Shown one piece after another: positions 32,919-40,086 of a DNA stretch of 64,000 bases (position 1 is its first letter; each line of letters starts with the position of its first letter). Made by a program: the position numbers and the translations under genes. This stretch comes from WJKR01 sp964556395. Lineage in GTDB: Archaea > Nanobdellota > Nanobdellia > Woesearchaeales > WJKR01. A model generated the notes under the pieces. The model was not told where the DNA came from, searched no databases, and saw only the letters and a program-made list of their open reading frames with translations. The stretch covers positions 213,226 through 277,225 of the forward strand of contig CAZKVR010000001.1 in NCBI GenBank assembly GCA_964556395.1. Direction: 5' to 3'.

Positions 32919-34130
32919 TCATTTCGCAAGCCATTTCCATACTGGTTTTACTTTGATGGTCTTGCCGTCACGTTCGAACTGGTCTTCTTCATCGAGCGTG
33001 AGCAATAGCCCTCTTTTCAGCTTGAACATCTCCATCGCTTCGAACAGACCGTTGATTTCTCTATCCTGATTCTCCTCATCAAGTCGTGTGCAGACCTGTA
33101 TTGCTTGTGTGATCTCTTCTTTCTCTTTTATCAGGAAGTCGCACTCTCCTTTTTCTTGGAAGTAGAATATGGTGTTGTGGTGTCGCCGGAGTTCTGTGAA
33201 TACGTCATTCTCCAGCATTTTGCCCGTGTCTTTCGAGAAGGATATCGTATTCGCTTTTGAAAGCCCGTTATCTATCGAGAACGCTTTTTTCGGGTTGACT
33301 TGTTGTTTCTTGTAGGAATAGCTGAATTTCGGTATTGTGAAGATGAGGTATGAATCTTCGAAGTATGAGATGTAATCGATGACGCTTTGGATGGCTTTCA
33401 TGTGGAACGTGTGTTTGAGGGAGTTGTATGAATATTCATTGCCAGTATGGCTGAGAAGGTATAATGCTATCTTTTCAAGGATTGCTGTATTTCGTATATT
33501 CTGCCTGGCGGCTATATCTCTCATGATGATGTCTTTGAGCAGTTCGTGGAGGTCTGTCTCGTCCCTTTCTTTGATGTATTCGGGGAATCCTCCTGTGTGC
33601 AGATACTCTTTGTATGTCGCTTCTGATGGTTTCTTGCCTGTCATATCAAGGAATTCCCTGTATGAGAGCGGATATAATCCCACTTGTTTATGACGTCCTG
33701 TCAATTTGCTTCCTAGTTCTCTACTGAGTAGTGATGCGTTCGATCCTGTTAGTGCAACCTTCTTTTTCCTGTCGACCAGATATCTGATGAATGTCTCCCA
33801 ATGAGGAATGTTTTGGATCTCGTCGAAAAAGTACACTCCTGATTTTCCGTAGGTTTCTTCGAATATCTCTTGGACTTTGGTAAAATCCTTGCTTTCAAAA
33901 CCTTCGAGTCGTGGGTCTTCCAGGTTCAGATAGTAGAATTCTTTTTGTTGTTCCATAATTTGCTTGAGTAGCGTGCTCTTCCCGCATCGTCTGATGCCTG
34001 AAATCACTACTGCTTTTGTAGGTGAGAGTCTTATTGTCTTGAGTGCTTCTCTTCGGATGCCACTATCGAGATGTTGTATCCATTCTCGCTGGCTTTCGAT
34101 GAGTTCTTTGAGTATCTCTTTGCGTATCAT
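32919..34130 (-). CDS. AAA-type ATPase with DUF4143-like C-terminal domain
   Basis: 403 residues from the ATG at 34130 (MIRKEILKELIESQREW). P-loop SGIRRCGKSTLLKQ, Walker B GVYFFDEIQNIPHWE, a sensor ALTGSNASLLSREL, and the family sequence LTGRHKQVGLYPLSYREFL followed by TGGFPEYI. The C-terminal part is the DUF4143 region with a nuclease-like ECDFLIKEKEEITQAIQV. Such ATPases move between archaea and bacteria and are often linked to defence or DNA processing; the role is not known. The base composition is clearly more AT-rich than its neighbours, a sign of transfer. TATA 27 bases upstream. Confidence 0.9.
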   Translation of the reverse strand: MIRKEILKELIESQREWIQHLDSGIRREALKTIRLSPTKAVVISGIRRCGKSTLLKQIMEQQKEFYYLNLEDPRLEGFESKDFTKVQEIFEETYGKSGVYFFDEIQNIPHWETFIRYLVDRKKKVALTGSNASLLSRELGSKLTGRHKQVGLYPLSYREFLDMTGKKPSEATYKEYLHTGGFPEYIKERDETDLHELLKDIIMRDIAARQNIRNTAILEKIALYLLSHTGNEYSYNSLKHTFHMKAIQSVIDYISYFEDSYLIFTIPKFSYSYKKQQVNPKKAFSIDNGLSKANTISFSKDTGKMLENDVFTELRRHHNTIFYFQEKGECDFLIKEKEEITQAIQVCTRLDEENQDREINGLFEAMEMFKLKRGLLLTLDEEDQFERDGKTIKVKPVWKWLAK

Positions 34131-34151
34131 GTGGTTCTGGAAAGAGAACAA

Positions 34152-34163
34152 AATATTTAAAAG
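34152..34163 (-). promoter_or_regulatory. TATA box of the DUF4143-type ATPase gene
   Basis: An AATATTTAAAAG stretch about 27 bases before the ATG at 34130, immediately followed upstream by the duplicated 12-base sequence at 34162-34196. Confidence 0.6.
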
Positions 34164-34196
34164 TTTCTATTAGAAATAGAAAGAAGTTTCTATTAG
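34162..34196. repeat. Duplicated 12-base AT-rich sequence upstream of the ATPase
   Basis: AGTTTCTATTAG occurs at 34162-34173 and 34185-34196, start-to-start spacing 23 bases, about two helical turns. It sits right behind the TATA box, so it could be a binding site for a regulator. It resembles, but does not match, the TTTCTATATAG element found upstream of translation genes. Confidence 0.5.
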
Positions 34197-34267
34197 TAGA
34201 AGAAATACTTCTTCCTGGACCTGGAGGAGGATGTATGAAACCCCAGATATCGCTACGCTCGCAATAA

Positions 34268-35749
34268 TCACTTCTCCTGGTCGCTCCCTCTGCTGATGGC
34301 TTTTGAGGGTTCTTTCTTGAAGTTCATCACCTTGGCTTGCCGCGTCTTCAGGTTGAGTATCGGCAGCTTGGCTGGCTGCGGTTCCAGTCCTCGTTTCACT
34401 TGGTCTTCCGTGGTCTCCGTCCAGCAGCCGCTGTTGATGCACGTCACGTTCCTGTAGGTGCTCACGGACGGCCGGTGGATGTGTCCTGTGATGAATAGAT
34501 CAGGCACTTTGTCGATGAGGAGCCAGTCCTTGTCCGTCGTGGGTATGGTCATGGCGGCGTTGTGCGTCGGCGCCAGGTGGCGTCGTTGCAACAGGTATTT
34601 CATGATGAGGTCTACCCGTTTCTGGCCGCCCGCGGCTCGGACGCTGGGGATGTTGTCCGCGTAGTAGATGAGGGATCCGCCATGGTATAATAGGCAGTCG
34701 AGTCCTGGGAAGCTGTCCGTGGCTGCGATGTTGACCATGCCTGGGTTGCTGACGATCGTCGTGTTGGGGAGGTCGTAGAGTGGCTGTGCGAATTCCTTCA
34801 GCAATGGTTCTTGTGGTTCTGACAGCCTGCCGGCGTCGTGGTTGCCCGTGTATATTATTATCTGCATGTGTTCCGGAATCCTCTTGAGCCACCTGACGCA
34901 CTCCTCGTATTGTTCGGTGATGTCCTCTATCTCGAGGTCGTGTTCCTGGCCCGGGTAGACGCCCACTCCTTCCACGAGGTCTCCGGTGAACACCACGTAT
35001 TTCACCTTGCTCGCTATCCGTTTCTGTTCCTCGTTGCCTGTCTTGCCGTTCAGCCAGAGGAGCATTCGTTCGAAGTCTTCCTTGAGGAACACCTTGCTGC
35101 CGAAGTGGGGGTCTCCGATGAATATCGCGTATTCTTCCTTCGGCGCTTTCTTGAGTTCTTTCGTCAGTGGTATGTCTGGGTAGAGGAGCTGGTCCGCGAA
35201 GACTATCTCGCCGGCGCCCATGCCGGTGATGCCGATGACCTCGTCGAGCTGGACGTCCTTGGCGAGTTCGAACAGGTCTTTGTCCTTCTGCGTCACCAGG
35301 ACTTTTATCTGTCCTGACATGTCTTCGACCGTGAATATGTAGTTCTTGTTCGCGGTCTCGTTCTTCTCCACCACCATGGCTATGAAGCTGACCCGTTCCC
35401 GGTCCTTCTTGGCCTGTATCCTCGACACGGATGTCGTGGTGGAGAGCTCTTGCCGTTGCTTGAGCATCCGCTCGATGGCCCGGTAGCGTATCTGGAGCGC
35501 CTTGACGAAGTGGTCGTACGTCCGTTTCCGGGGTTTCTCCTCGTAGGACCAGACGACTTCGACGTTGCCGCCTTCCTCTTTCGGTTTCTTGACGGTCTGG
35601 AGGTTGTCCAGCAGTTCTTGGTCTACCACGAGGAGGTCGTCGCCGTGCTCTCGCACCGCCGCGTCGAGCTGTTCTTGCGGGATGCCTTGCTTGACGAGTT
35701 CCGGGTCTATGAGGACTCCTTGGTCGAGGAGTTCTTGCGTGGTGACCAT
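34268..35749 (-). CDS. polB: DNA polymerase II (PolD) small subunit DP1, proofreading exonuclease
   Basis: 493 residues. An OB fold (VSFIAMVVEKNET, GQIKVLVTQKD) precedes a calcineurin-type phosphoesterase domain with all metal motifs: GDPHFGSKVF, FTGDLVEGVGVYPGQ, IYTGNHDAGRLSEPQ, and GHIHRPSV. This is the 3'-5' exonuclease of PolD. Length is somewhat below other DP1 proteins because the N-terminal helical part is short. It starts 7 bases after the Cdc6 stop and is probably co-transcribed with cdc6. Confidence 0.96.
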   Translation of the reverse strand: MVTTQELLDQGVLIDPELVKQGIPQEQLDAAVREHGDDLLVVDQELLDNLQTVKKPKEEGGNVEVVWSYEEKPRKRTYDHFVKALQIRYRAIERMLKQRQELSTTTSVSRIQAKKDRERVSFIAMVVEKNETANKNYIFTVEDMSGQIKVLVTQKDKDLFELAKDVQLDEVIGITGMGAGEIVFADQLLYPDIPLTKELKKAPKEEYAIFIGDPHFGSKVFLKEDFERMLLWLNGKTGNEEQKRIASKVKYVVFTGDLVEGVGVYPGQEHDLEIEDITEQYEECVRWLKRIPEHMQIIIYTGNHDAGRLSEPQEPLLKEFAQPLYDLPNTTIVSNPGMVNIAATDSFPGLDCLLYHGGSLIYYADNIPSVRAAGGQKRVDLIMKYLLQRRHLAPTHNAAMTIPTTDKDWLLIDKVPDLFITGHIHRPSVSTYRNVTCINSGCWTETTEDQVKRGLEPQPAKLPILNLKTRQAKVMNFKKEPSKAISRGSDQEK

Positions 35750-35756
35750 TTTCCGT

Positions 35757-36971
35757 TCATGCGATGCCGAGGTCTTCTTCGAGCAGTTTCTTGATCTTGG
35801 GTTCTATCTGGTTGGGGATGGCGAGGGCTATCTCTCTCGTCCGTCCGAACCGTCCTTTGCTGATGACCTTTGCGTTGATGATGCCTAGCATGTCGAGCTC
35901 CGCCACGATGTCTGAGATGCGTCGTTGCGTCAGTGGTCGTAGTCCGATGTCCCTGCACAGGTCCTTGTAGATGTCGTATATCTCCCCGGTGTAGATGGTC
36001 TTGTTCTTTTTCTTCTCGCTCGTGACGAGGATGGGGTAGAGGGTGGCTTGGAACTGTTTCGGTTGGGTCTTGACGATGTCGAGTATCCTGTCCCGTTCGA
36101 TCTTCTCTTCCGCGTCGTCGATGTGTTCCATCTTGATGGCTTGCGACCCTTTGCGTTCCGCGAGCTCTCCCGCCACGCGCAACAGTTCCAGTGCTCTTCT
36201 CGCGTCGCCGTGCTCTCTTGCGGCGTAGGCTGCGCACTTGCTGATGACGCCGTCTTCCACCGCGTCTTCCTTGATGGCTTCCTGCGCCCTGCGGTGTAGT
36301 ATGTCTTGTATCTGTACCGCGTTGTATGGTGGGAAGACTATCTCTTCTTCTGACAACGATGATTTCACTCTCGGGTCGAGGTTGTTGGCGAACATGAGGT
36401 CGTTGCTGATGCCTATGATGCTGACTTGGCTCCTCTTGAGTTCTGAGTTGATGCGGGTGAGGTTGTAGATGATCTCGTCGCCCGCTTTCCTGACGAGCTG
36501 GTCGATCTCGTCCAGTACCAATAGTACTATGCGTTCTTCCTGGTCGAGCGCTTTGAAGAAGACGTTGTACACCTCGTCCGTCGGTAGGCCTGTGCTCGGG
36601 ACCGCTTTTCCGAAGAATCGGGCGAGTTCCGCTATGAGCCGGTATTCCGTGTCTGCGATCTTCTTGAGCTTGCAGTTGAGGTAGAAGATGTTGATGGGTA
36701 TTTCTCGTTGTTTTGCTATCTGGTCTATCTGGTCTGCCGTGTACTTGATGCTGAGCGTCTTGCCTGTCCCTGTCTTGCCGTAGATGAAGAGGTTTGAGGG
36801 TTTGTCTTTCCTCAGGCTCGGTGCGAGTATCTCTGCGATGGTGTTTATCTGTTCGTCCCTGTGTTTGATGTCGTCTGGGATGTACGTCGACTGGAGGACT
36901 TTCTTGTTCTTGAATAGTGATTCCTTGACGAGGAATTGTTCGAAGTAGTCACTGAGATTGTTCTTTACCAT
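35757..36971 (-). CDS. cdc6: Origin-binding initiator Orc1/Cdc6
   Basis: 404 residues. AAA+ core with Walker A IYGKTGTGKTLS, Walker B LLVLDEIDQLV, sensor 1 IIGISNDLMFANNLDPRVKSSL (arginine in place) and sensor 2 HGDARRALELLRVAGE, then a C-terminal winged helix with RRISDIVAELDMLGIINAKVISKGRFGR. It recognises origin-recognition boxes and loads MCM. The ORB-like repeat at 36988-37010 covers the start region of its own promoter. Ribosome-binding sequence GAGGTGA lies four bases before the ATG. Confidence 0.96.
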   Translation of the reverse strand: MVKNNLSDYFEQFLVKESLFKNKKVLQSTYIPDDIKHRDEQINTIAEILAPSLRKDKPSNLFIYGKTGTGKTLSIKYTADQIDQIAKQREIPINIFYLNCKLKKIADTEYRLIAELARFFGKAVPSTGLPTDEVYNVFFKALDQEERIVLLVLDEIDQLVRKAGDEIIYNLTRINSELKRSQVSIIGISNDLMFANNLDPRVKSSLSEEEIVFPPYNAVQIQDILHRRAQEAIKEDAVEDGVISKCAAYAAREHGDARRALELLRVAGELAERKGSQAIKMEHIDDAEEKIERDRILDIVKTQPKQFQATLYPILVTSEKKKNKTIYTGEIYDIYKDLCRDIGLRPLTQRRISDIVAELDMLGIINAKVISKGRFGRTREIALAIPNQIEPKIKKLLEEDLGIA

Positions 36972-36987
36972 TGGTTCACCTCACCCA

Positions 36988-37010
36988 TTTCCAGAGGAAA
37001 ACAAGGTGGT
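36988..37010 (+). promoter_or_regulatory. ORB-like element 1
   Basis: TTTCCAGAGGAAAACAAGGTGGT: a TTCCAG/GGAAA dyad followed by a G-rich end, as in archaeal Cdc6-binding boxes. It lies between the cdc6 TATA box and its ATG, so bound Cdc6 could also repress its own gene. Confidence 0.6.
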
Positions 37011-37017
37011 TTTTAAG

Positions 37018-37025
37018 TTTTATAC
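37018..37025 (-). promoter_or_regulatory. TATA box of cdc6
   Basis: GTATAAAA on the minus strand with start predicted near 36995, leading to a short mRNA leader that carries GAGGTGA before the ATG at 36971. Confidence 0.55.
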
Positions 37026-37369
37026 TTGTGTGAGTGGGTGTTTCTGAATATATGTTTGTCAGTATATCTATTGGAAATAGAGACCCTCACCCCTTCTTTG
37101 CGTATGGAAATAGTGGTAGTATGATTTGATGTATATGGCTTCTTTTTTCTGTTCTGTTGGTTTTCACTGGTTCTGTTGTTTTGTCGTCGGGTTTCTTTCT
37201 TCTTTCTATTTACTTTCTATATAGTAATAATAATTATAATAATATAATAATAAGATATATATAAGAAAAATTATGAAGGAATATAGCTAGAATTAAAAGT
37301 TATTTTCAATTATGAATTAAGAATTCTTGCTTGAGAACGAGTGAAACATCATTATTCTGAAAACCATAT

Positions 37370-37390
37370 CTTCCTTTGTTTCCACTGAAG
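37370..37390 (-). promoter_or_regulatory. ORB-like element 2
   Basis: On the minus strand CTTCAGTGGAAACAAAGGAA: the CAGTGGAAACAAAGG core is the closest to the archaeal ORB consensus in this region. It faces away from element 3, forming an inverted pair. Confidence 0.6.
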
Positions 37391-37393
37391 CTC

Positions 37394-37417
37394 TCTACAG
37401 GAAATCAACGGGTGAGG
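37394..37417 (+). promoter_or_regulatory. ORB-like element 3
   Basis: Contains CTACAGGAAATCAACGGGTG: GGAAA followed by TCAACGGG, parallel to element 1. The dyad half is degenerate. Confidence 0.5.
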
Positions 37418-37442
37418 GTCATTTCCGCATTCATTGTTCCTA

Positions 37443-37826
37443 TTATTTGAGGTATTCCTTGTTCTTGATGATCTCATACAACTCATATGTTGCTGGGGAT
37501 TTCTCAATTCCGTGCCGTATCTTGAGGATGAATTCAGGGTGTGTTCGCCCCCTATTACTAGTGTTGATGGATATGGGTTCGAGCCGATAAAATGTTCCGG
37601 TCACACCACTCCTCCCGAAAGAGATGTCGATGTCGTTATACCATTTCTCTTCCGTTCGTGGTTTCGCTCTTTGTTTTCGTGTCGTGACGCGTGTTTCGAG
37701 ATCGTGCCTGTTCTTCATACCATCATATTGTGGGTTGGTATTTGTCTGGAGAGAGGTGGTGCACGCGCTGATGTAGAGTATAACGCTGGTGATGAGTGGA
37801 GTCAAGAAGGAGTTCGGTTGCTTCAT
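37443..37826 (-). CDS. Putative small lipoprotein
   Basis: 127 residues from the ATG at 37826; a GTG one codon upstream is possible. A short signal peptide with TPLITSVILYISAC ends in a Cys that fits a lipobox, followed by Thr/Ser/Asn-rich sequence and then a basic, beta-rich domain with FYRLEPISINTSNRGRTHPEF. No family recognised. Base composition is AT-rich relative to its neighbours and it sits directly beside the candidate origin, so it may be recently acquired. The opposite strand also has a frame, but only this one gives a secretory N-terminus. Confidence 0.5.
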   Translation of the reverse strand: MKQPNSFLTPLITSVILYISACTTSLQTNTNPQYDGMKNRHDLETRVTTRKQRAKPRTEEKWYNDIDISFGRSGVTGTFYRLEPISINTSNRGRTHPEFILKIRHGIEKSPATYELYEIIKNKEYLK

Positions 37827-37948
37827 CACATATTGGTAATTTCTCCAAGAATAAGAATATTTCTTATAACATTTATTTTTCTATAATGAAATTAATTATT
37901 GTTTTTCCATGTATTTTGTTTTCACTTAAGAATGGTAATTTTAGAAAC

Positions 37949-37958
37949 GTTTATAAAT
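37949..37958 (+). promoter_or_regulatory. TATA box of the 38004 TrmB-like gene
   Basis: GTTTATAAAT with the start predicted near 37980 and a GGAGG ribosome-binding sequence at 37990-37994, nine bases before the ATG. Confidence 0.65.
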
Positions 37959-38003
37959 TTCCTTCCTCTCCCCTAAACATCCCTTACTCGGAGGCAACAC
38001 TAC

Positions 38004-38816
38004 ATGATCGTGCAGGAGGACTTTTTGAAGAAGATCAAGGATTTCGGCCTCAACTCCTACGAGGCGAAGATATGGACAGCACTACTCTCACGAGGGGTCG
38101 CCACCGCCGGCGAGCTCTCCGACATCTCCAACGTCCCGCGCTCCCGATCCTACGACATCCTGGAGTCACTGGAGAAGAAGGGCTTCATCGTCATGAAGGT
38201 CGGCAAGCCGATCAAGTACATCGCCGTCTCGCCGGAGGAAGTGGTGGAGCGCGTCAAGAAGAAAGTCCAGGAGGACGCCCAGACCACGCTCAAGACCATG
38301 GACGAGCTCAAGGGCAGCGACGTCCTGGAAGAATTGACGCAACTGCACAACAACGGCATCGACACCGTCTCACCTGAAGACCTGACAGGCTCGATGAAAG
38401 GTCAGGGCAACATCTACGACCACCTCAACCTCATGCTCAAGGAAGCCGAGAAGCGCATCATCATGGTGACGAGCGAGGAAGGCCTCAACCGGAAAGGACA
38501 GTCGTTGATGCGGCAGCTCAAGAAGGCTCATTCGAGAGGGGTCGAGGTCCAGGTCGCAGCCCCGCTCACCAAGAACAACAAGGAGACTGCAGCGCAGCTG
38601 TCGGAGTTCGCAGAGGTCCGAGACCTGAAAGACCTCAGGGCGCGGTTCATCATCATCGACAACCAACAGCTCTTGTTCATGCTCGCCCACGACGAGGACA
38701 TCCACCCCTCCTACGACGTAGGGGTGTGGGTGAACACGCCGTTCTTCGCAGACGCCCTCGCGCAACTGTTCGAGCTGGCGTGGAAGGAGATGACGCCGCT
38801 CAAGGTCAAGGCGTGA
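38004..38816 (+). CDS. TrmB-family transcriptional regulator, paralogue 1
   Basis: 270 residues. N-terminal winged helix-turn-helix: NSYEAKIWTALLSRGVATAGEL, NVPRSRSYDILESLEKKGF, then a linker coiled coil and a C-terminal effector domain (EAEKRIIMVTSEEGLNRKGQ, GVEVQVAAPLTKNN, RARFIIIDNQQLLFML) that resembles the phospholipase D-like fold of TrmB. TrmB proteins sense sugars or other metabolites. A second protein of the same length and plan is at 61196-62008 (RSRSYD recognition helix shared). It follows the candidate origin in a monocistronic unit. Confidence 0.92.
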   Translation: MIVQEDFLKKIKDFGLNSYEAKIWTALLSRGVATAGELSDISNVPRSRSYDILESLEKKGFIVMKVGKPIKYIAVSPEEVVERVKKKVQEDAQTTLKTMDELKGSDVLEELTQLHNNGIDTVSPEDLTGSMKGQGNIYDHLNLMLKEAEKRIIMVTSEEGLNRKGQSLMRQLKKAHSRGVEVQVAAPLTKNNKETAAQLSEFAEVRDLKDLRARFIIIDNQQLLFMLAHDEDIHPSYDVGVWVNTPFFADALAQLFELAWKEMTPLKVKA

Positions 38817-38979
38817 ATTATTTCTTATTATTCTGTTTGCCTTTTGATATGGTAAGTATGAATAAGGTTATGAAGATGAGCGGATTTTCTTTTTGTTGCT
38901 CTTGTAGCATTCCAGCCAACCTATAGTATTCTGATGGCGGCTCGCTACAAATAATTTTTATCTTTCTGATGATAGAAGT

Positions 38980-39393
38980 TCAGATCTTCGACGTGAACGT
39001 GTACCTGGCTCCGCACGCCTGGCACTTGAAGTAGTACACGTCGCCATCCTTGTCGAGCTTGGTATCGGGCTTGCCGCACTCCTTGCAGAACACGAATTCC
39101 TGTGCGTAGGCGTCGATCTTCTCGTTGATCTTGCTGGCTGAGATTTTCGAGCCGAAGATGGTGAGCTGCTTCACCTGCTCTGCCGTGGTGGCGAGTTCTC
39201 GCGTCAGGTATTTGATGAGGTGTTTGACCGGACGTCCGAGGGTTGTTGCTATCTGGTTGAGGTTGCTGATGACGGTCTTGCCGCCTTGGATGTGGCCCTT
39301 CACCTTCGGTATCTGGAAGCGCTCTTCAGATTGCTTGACTTCCGGCAGGGTCTCCTTTGCCTTTTTCAGCAAAGCCTCGTAGTCGTCGACCAT
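38980..39393 (-). CDS. Translation initiation factor aIF2 subunit beta
   Basis: 137 residues. YEALLKKAKETLPEVKQSEERFQIPK at the start, the core PVKHLIKYLTRELATTAEQVKQLTIFG, and a zinc ribbon with CKECGKPDTKL and CQACGARYTFTSKI at the end. aIF2 carries initiator tRNA to the ribosome with GTP. Length is normal for archaea. GTTTATAAAT lies 28 bases upstream; leaderless. Confidence 0.95.
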   Translation of the reverse strand: MVDDYEALLKKAKETLPEVKQSEERFQIPKVKGHIQGGKTVISNLNQIATTLGRPVKHLIKYLTRELATTAEQVKQLTIFGSKISASKINEKIDAYAQEFVFCKECGKPDTKLDKDGDVYYFKCQACGARYTFTSKI

Positions 39394-39415
39394 GTCTGTG
39401 CGAGAAACAGGGCTT

Positions 39416-39425
39416 GTTTATAAAT
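39416..39425 (-). promoter_or_regulatory. TATA box of the aIF2-beta gene
   Basis: ATTTATAAAC on the minus strand, 28 bases before the ATG at 39393. Confidence 0.65.
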
Positions 39426-39487
39426 GTTGGTGTGTCTTCGTTTTGAAAAATAATGAATAAAATAATATGTTGAAATAAAAGGTTCTC

Positions 39488-39784
39488 TTATTCCATCATC
39501 GGCATGAGGCCTTCTGCCGTTTTTGCACAGCAGTCGCCGGCATCGCTAGCGCCTATTGATGCACAGGTGTAGTATCCTACTCTGCCGAAGTCGCATGCCG
39601 CGTAGTGCGCGTTCCCAGCGACGTTGTAACCTTCCTTGTCTTGGGTGGGGGTTGCTTCCGACGAGCTCGGAACTACGGTCGTGCCTGCATTGCCGGAGTT
39701 CATGAAGATGAGTCCGACGATTCCTACCACTGCGACTATCCCTACGAGGGAGAGCATCGCGAAATTGTTGTTGTTCTCTGCCAT
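39488..39784 (-). CDS. Small membrane-anchored cysteine-containing protein, paralogue
   Basis: 98 residues from the ATG at 39784 (MAENNNNFAMLSLVG). One TM helix (SLVGIVAVVGIVGLIFMNSG), then external VVPSSSEATPTQDKEGYNVAGNAHYAACDFG and five Cys near the end (YYTCASIGASDAGDCCAK). The TM, VPS.. linker and NVAGxxxxY segment match the 17911 protein. The short hydrophilic start before the TM is pilin-like, but no processing motif is certain. TATA at 39811-39820 and GAGGTGC before the ATG support the start. Confidence 0.8.
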   Translation of the reverse strand: MAENNNNFAMLSLVGIVAVVGIVGLIFMNSGNAGTTVVPSSSEATPTQDKEGYNVAGNAHYAACDFGRVGYYTCASIGASDAGDCCAKTAEGLMPMME

Positions 39785-39810
39785 GTTATGCTGCACCTCA
39801 CAAAAGTTTT

Positions 39811-39820
39811 GTTTATATAC
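39811..39820 (-). promoter_or_regulatory. TATA box of the 39488 small membrane protein gene
   Basis: GTATATAAAC on the minus strand; start near 39790 and a GAGGTGC ribosome-binding sequence at 39793-39799. Confidence 0.6.
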
Positions 39821-39868
39821 TACCCTCTCTTCTTTTTATAAAGGTTTCGTTTTTATCATAAGAAAACC

Positions 39869-39877
39869 TATTTAAAC
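39869..39877 (+). promoter_or_regulatory. TATA box of tRNA-Ala
   Basis: TATTTAAAC centred 29 bases before the first base of the tRNA. Confidence 0.65.
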
Positions 39878-39901
39878 CAACCATCTGTCCTCTCGCTTCG
39901 A

Positions 39902-39975
39902 GGGCTCGTAGCTCAGCCTGGTAGAGCGCAACGTTCGCAACGTTGAAGCCGCGGGTTCGAATCCCGCCGAGTCCA
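39902..39975 (+). tRNA. tRNA-Ala with anticodon CGC
   Basis: Cloverleaf reads cleanly: acceptor GGGCTCG pairs with CGAGTCC including the G3:T70 wobble pair that identifies alanine tRNA, D arm GCTCAGCCTGGTAGAGC, anticodon stem CAACG/CGTTG with loop TTCGCAA (anticodon CGC), T arm GCGGGTTCGAATCCCGC, discriminator A. CCA is not encoded. No intron. It decodes GCG. Confidence 0.95.
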
Positions 39976-40055
39976 TCCTTTCTCTCGCTTATCTTCGTTT
40001 CTTCCCACCCATAAATTATGTGCAATAATGAAAATTATTCTGAACCACACATCAA

Positions 40056-40064
40056 TTTTTATAA
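40056..40064 (+). promoter_or_regulatory. TATA box of the interrupted zinc-protein gene
   Basis: TTTTTATAA centred 27 bases before the ATG at 40087, which supports a start upstream of the in-frame TGA. Confidence 0.55.
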
Positions 40065-40086
40065 TTTCGAATCAAAATCCTATACT

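Larger units (their letters stand above)
37082..37420. repeat. 11-base inverted repeat bracketing the AT-rich origin core
   Basis: GACCCTCACCC at 37082-37092 pairs with GGGTGAGGGTC at 37410-37420. Both copies lie beside a GGAAAT sequence, giving the same longer motif on opposite strands. Confidence 0.6.
36972..37442. other. oriC: Candidate replication origin (oriC) next to cdc6
   Basis: About 470 gene-free bases beside cdc6. It holds three sequences like archaeal origin recognition boxes (a dyad TCCAnnGGAAA followed by a G-rich part): 36988-37010 plus, 37370-37390 minus, 37394-37417 plus. A very AT-rich unwinding-type stretch covers about 37200-37330. An 11-base inverted repeat (GACCCTCACCC at 37082, GGGTGAGGGTC at 37410) brackets it, and GGGTGAGG recurs near 36979 on the minus strand. 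Origins beside cdc6 are established for many archaea; identity here is inferred. Confidence 0.65.

Noticed and set aside
32651..32940. Minus-strand 92-codon frames between PolD and the ATPase
   Set aside because: Two overlapping frames with poor composition, no TATA-to-ATG spacing and no homology sense.
37434..37886. Plus-strand frame opposite the lipoprotein
   Set aside because: No signal or motif; the minus-strand frame has a signal peptide and lipobox.
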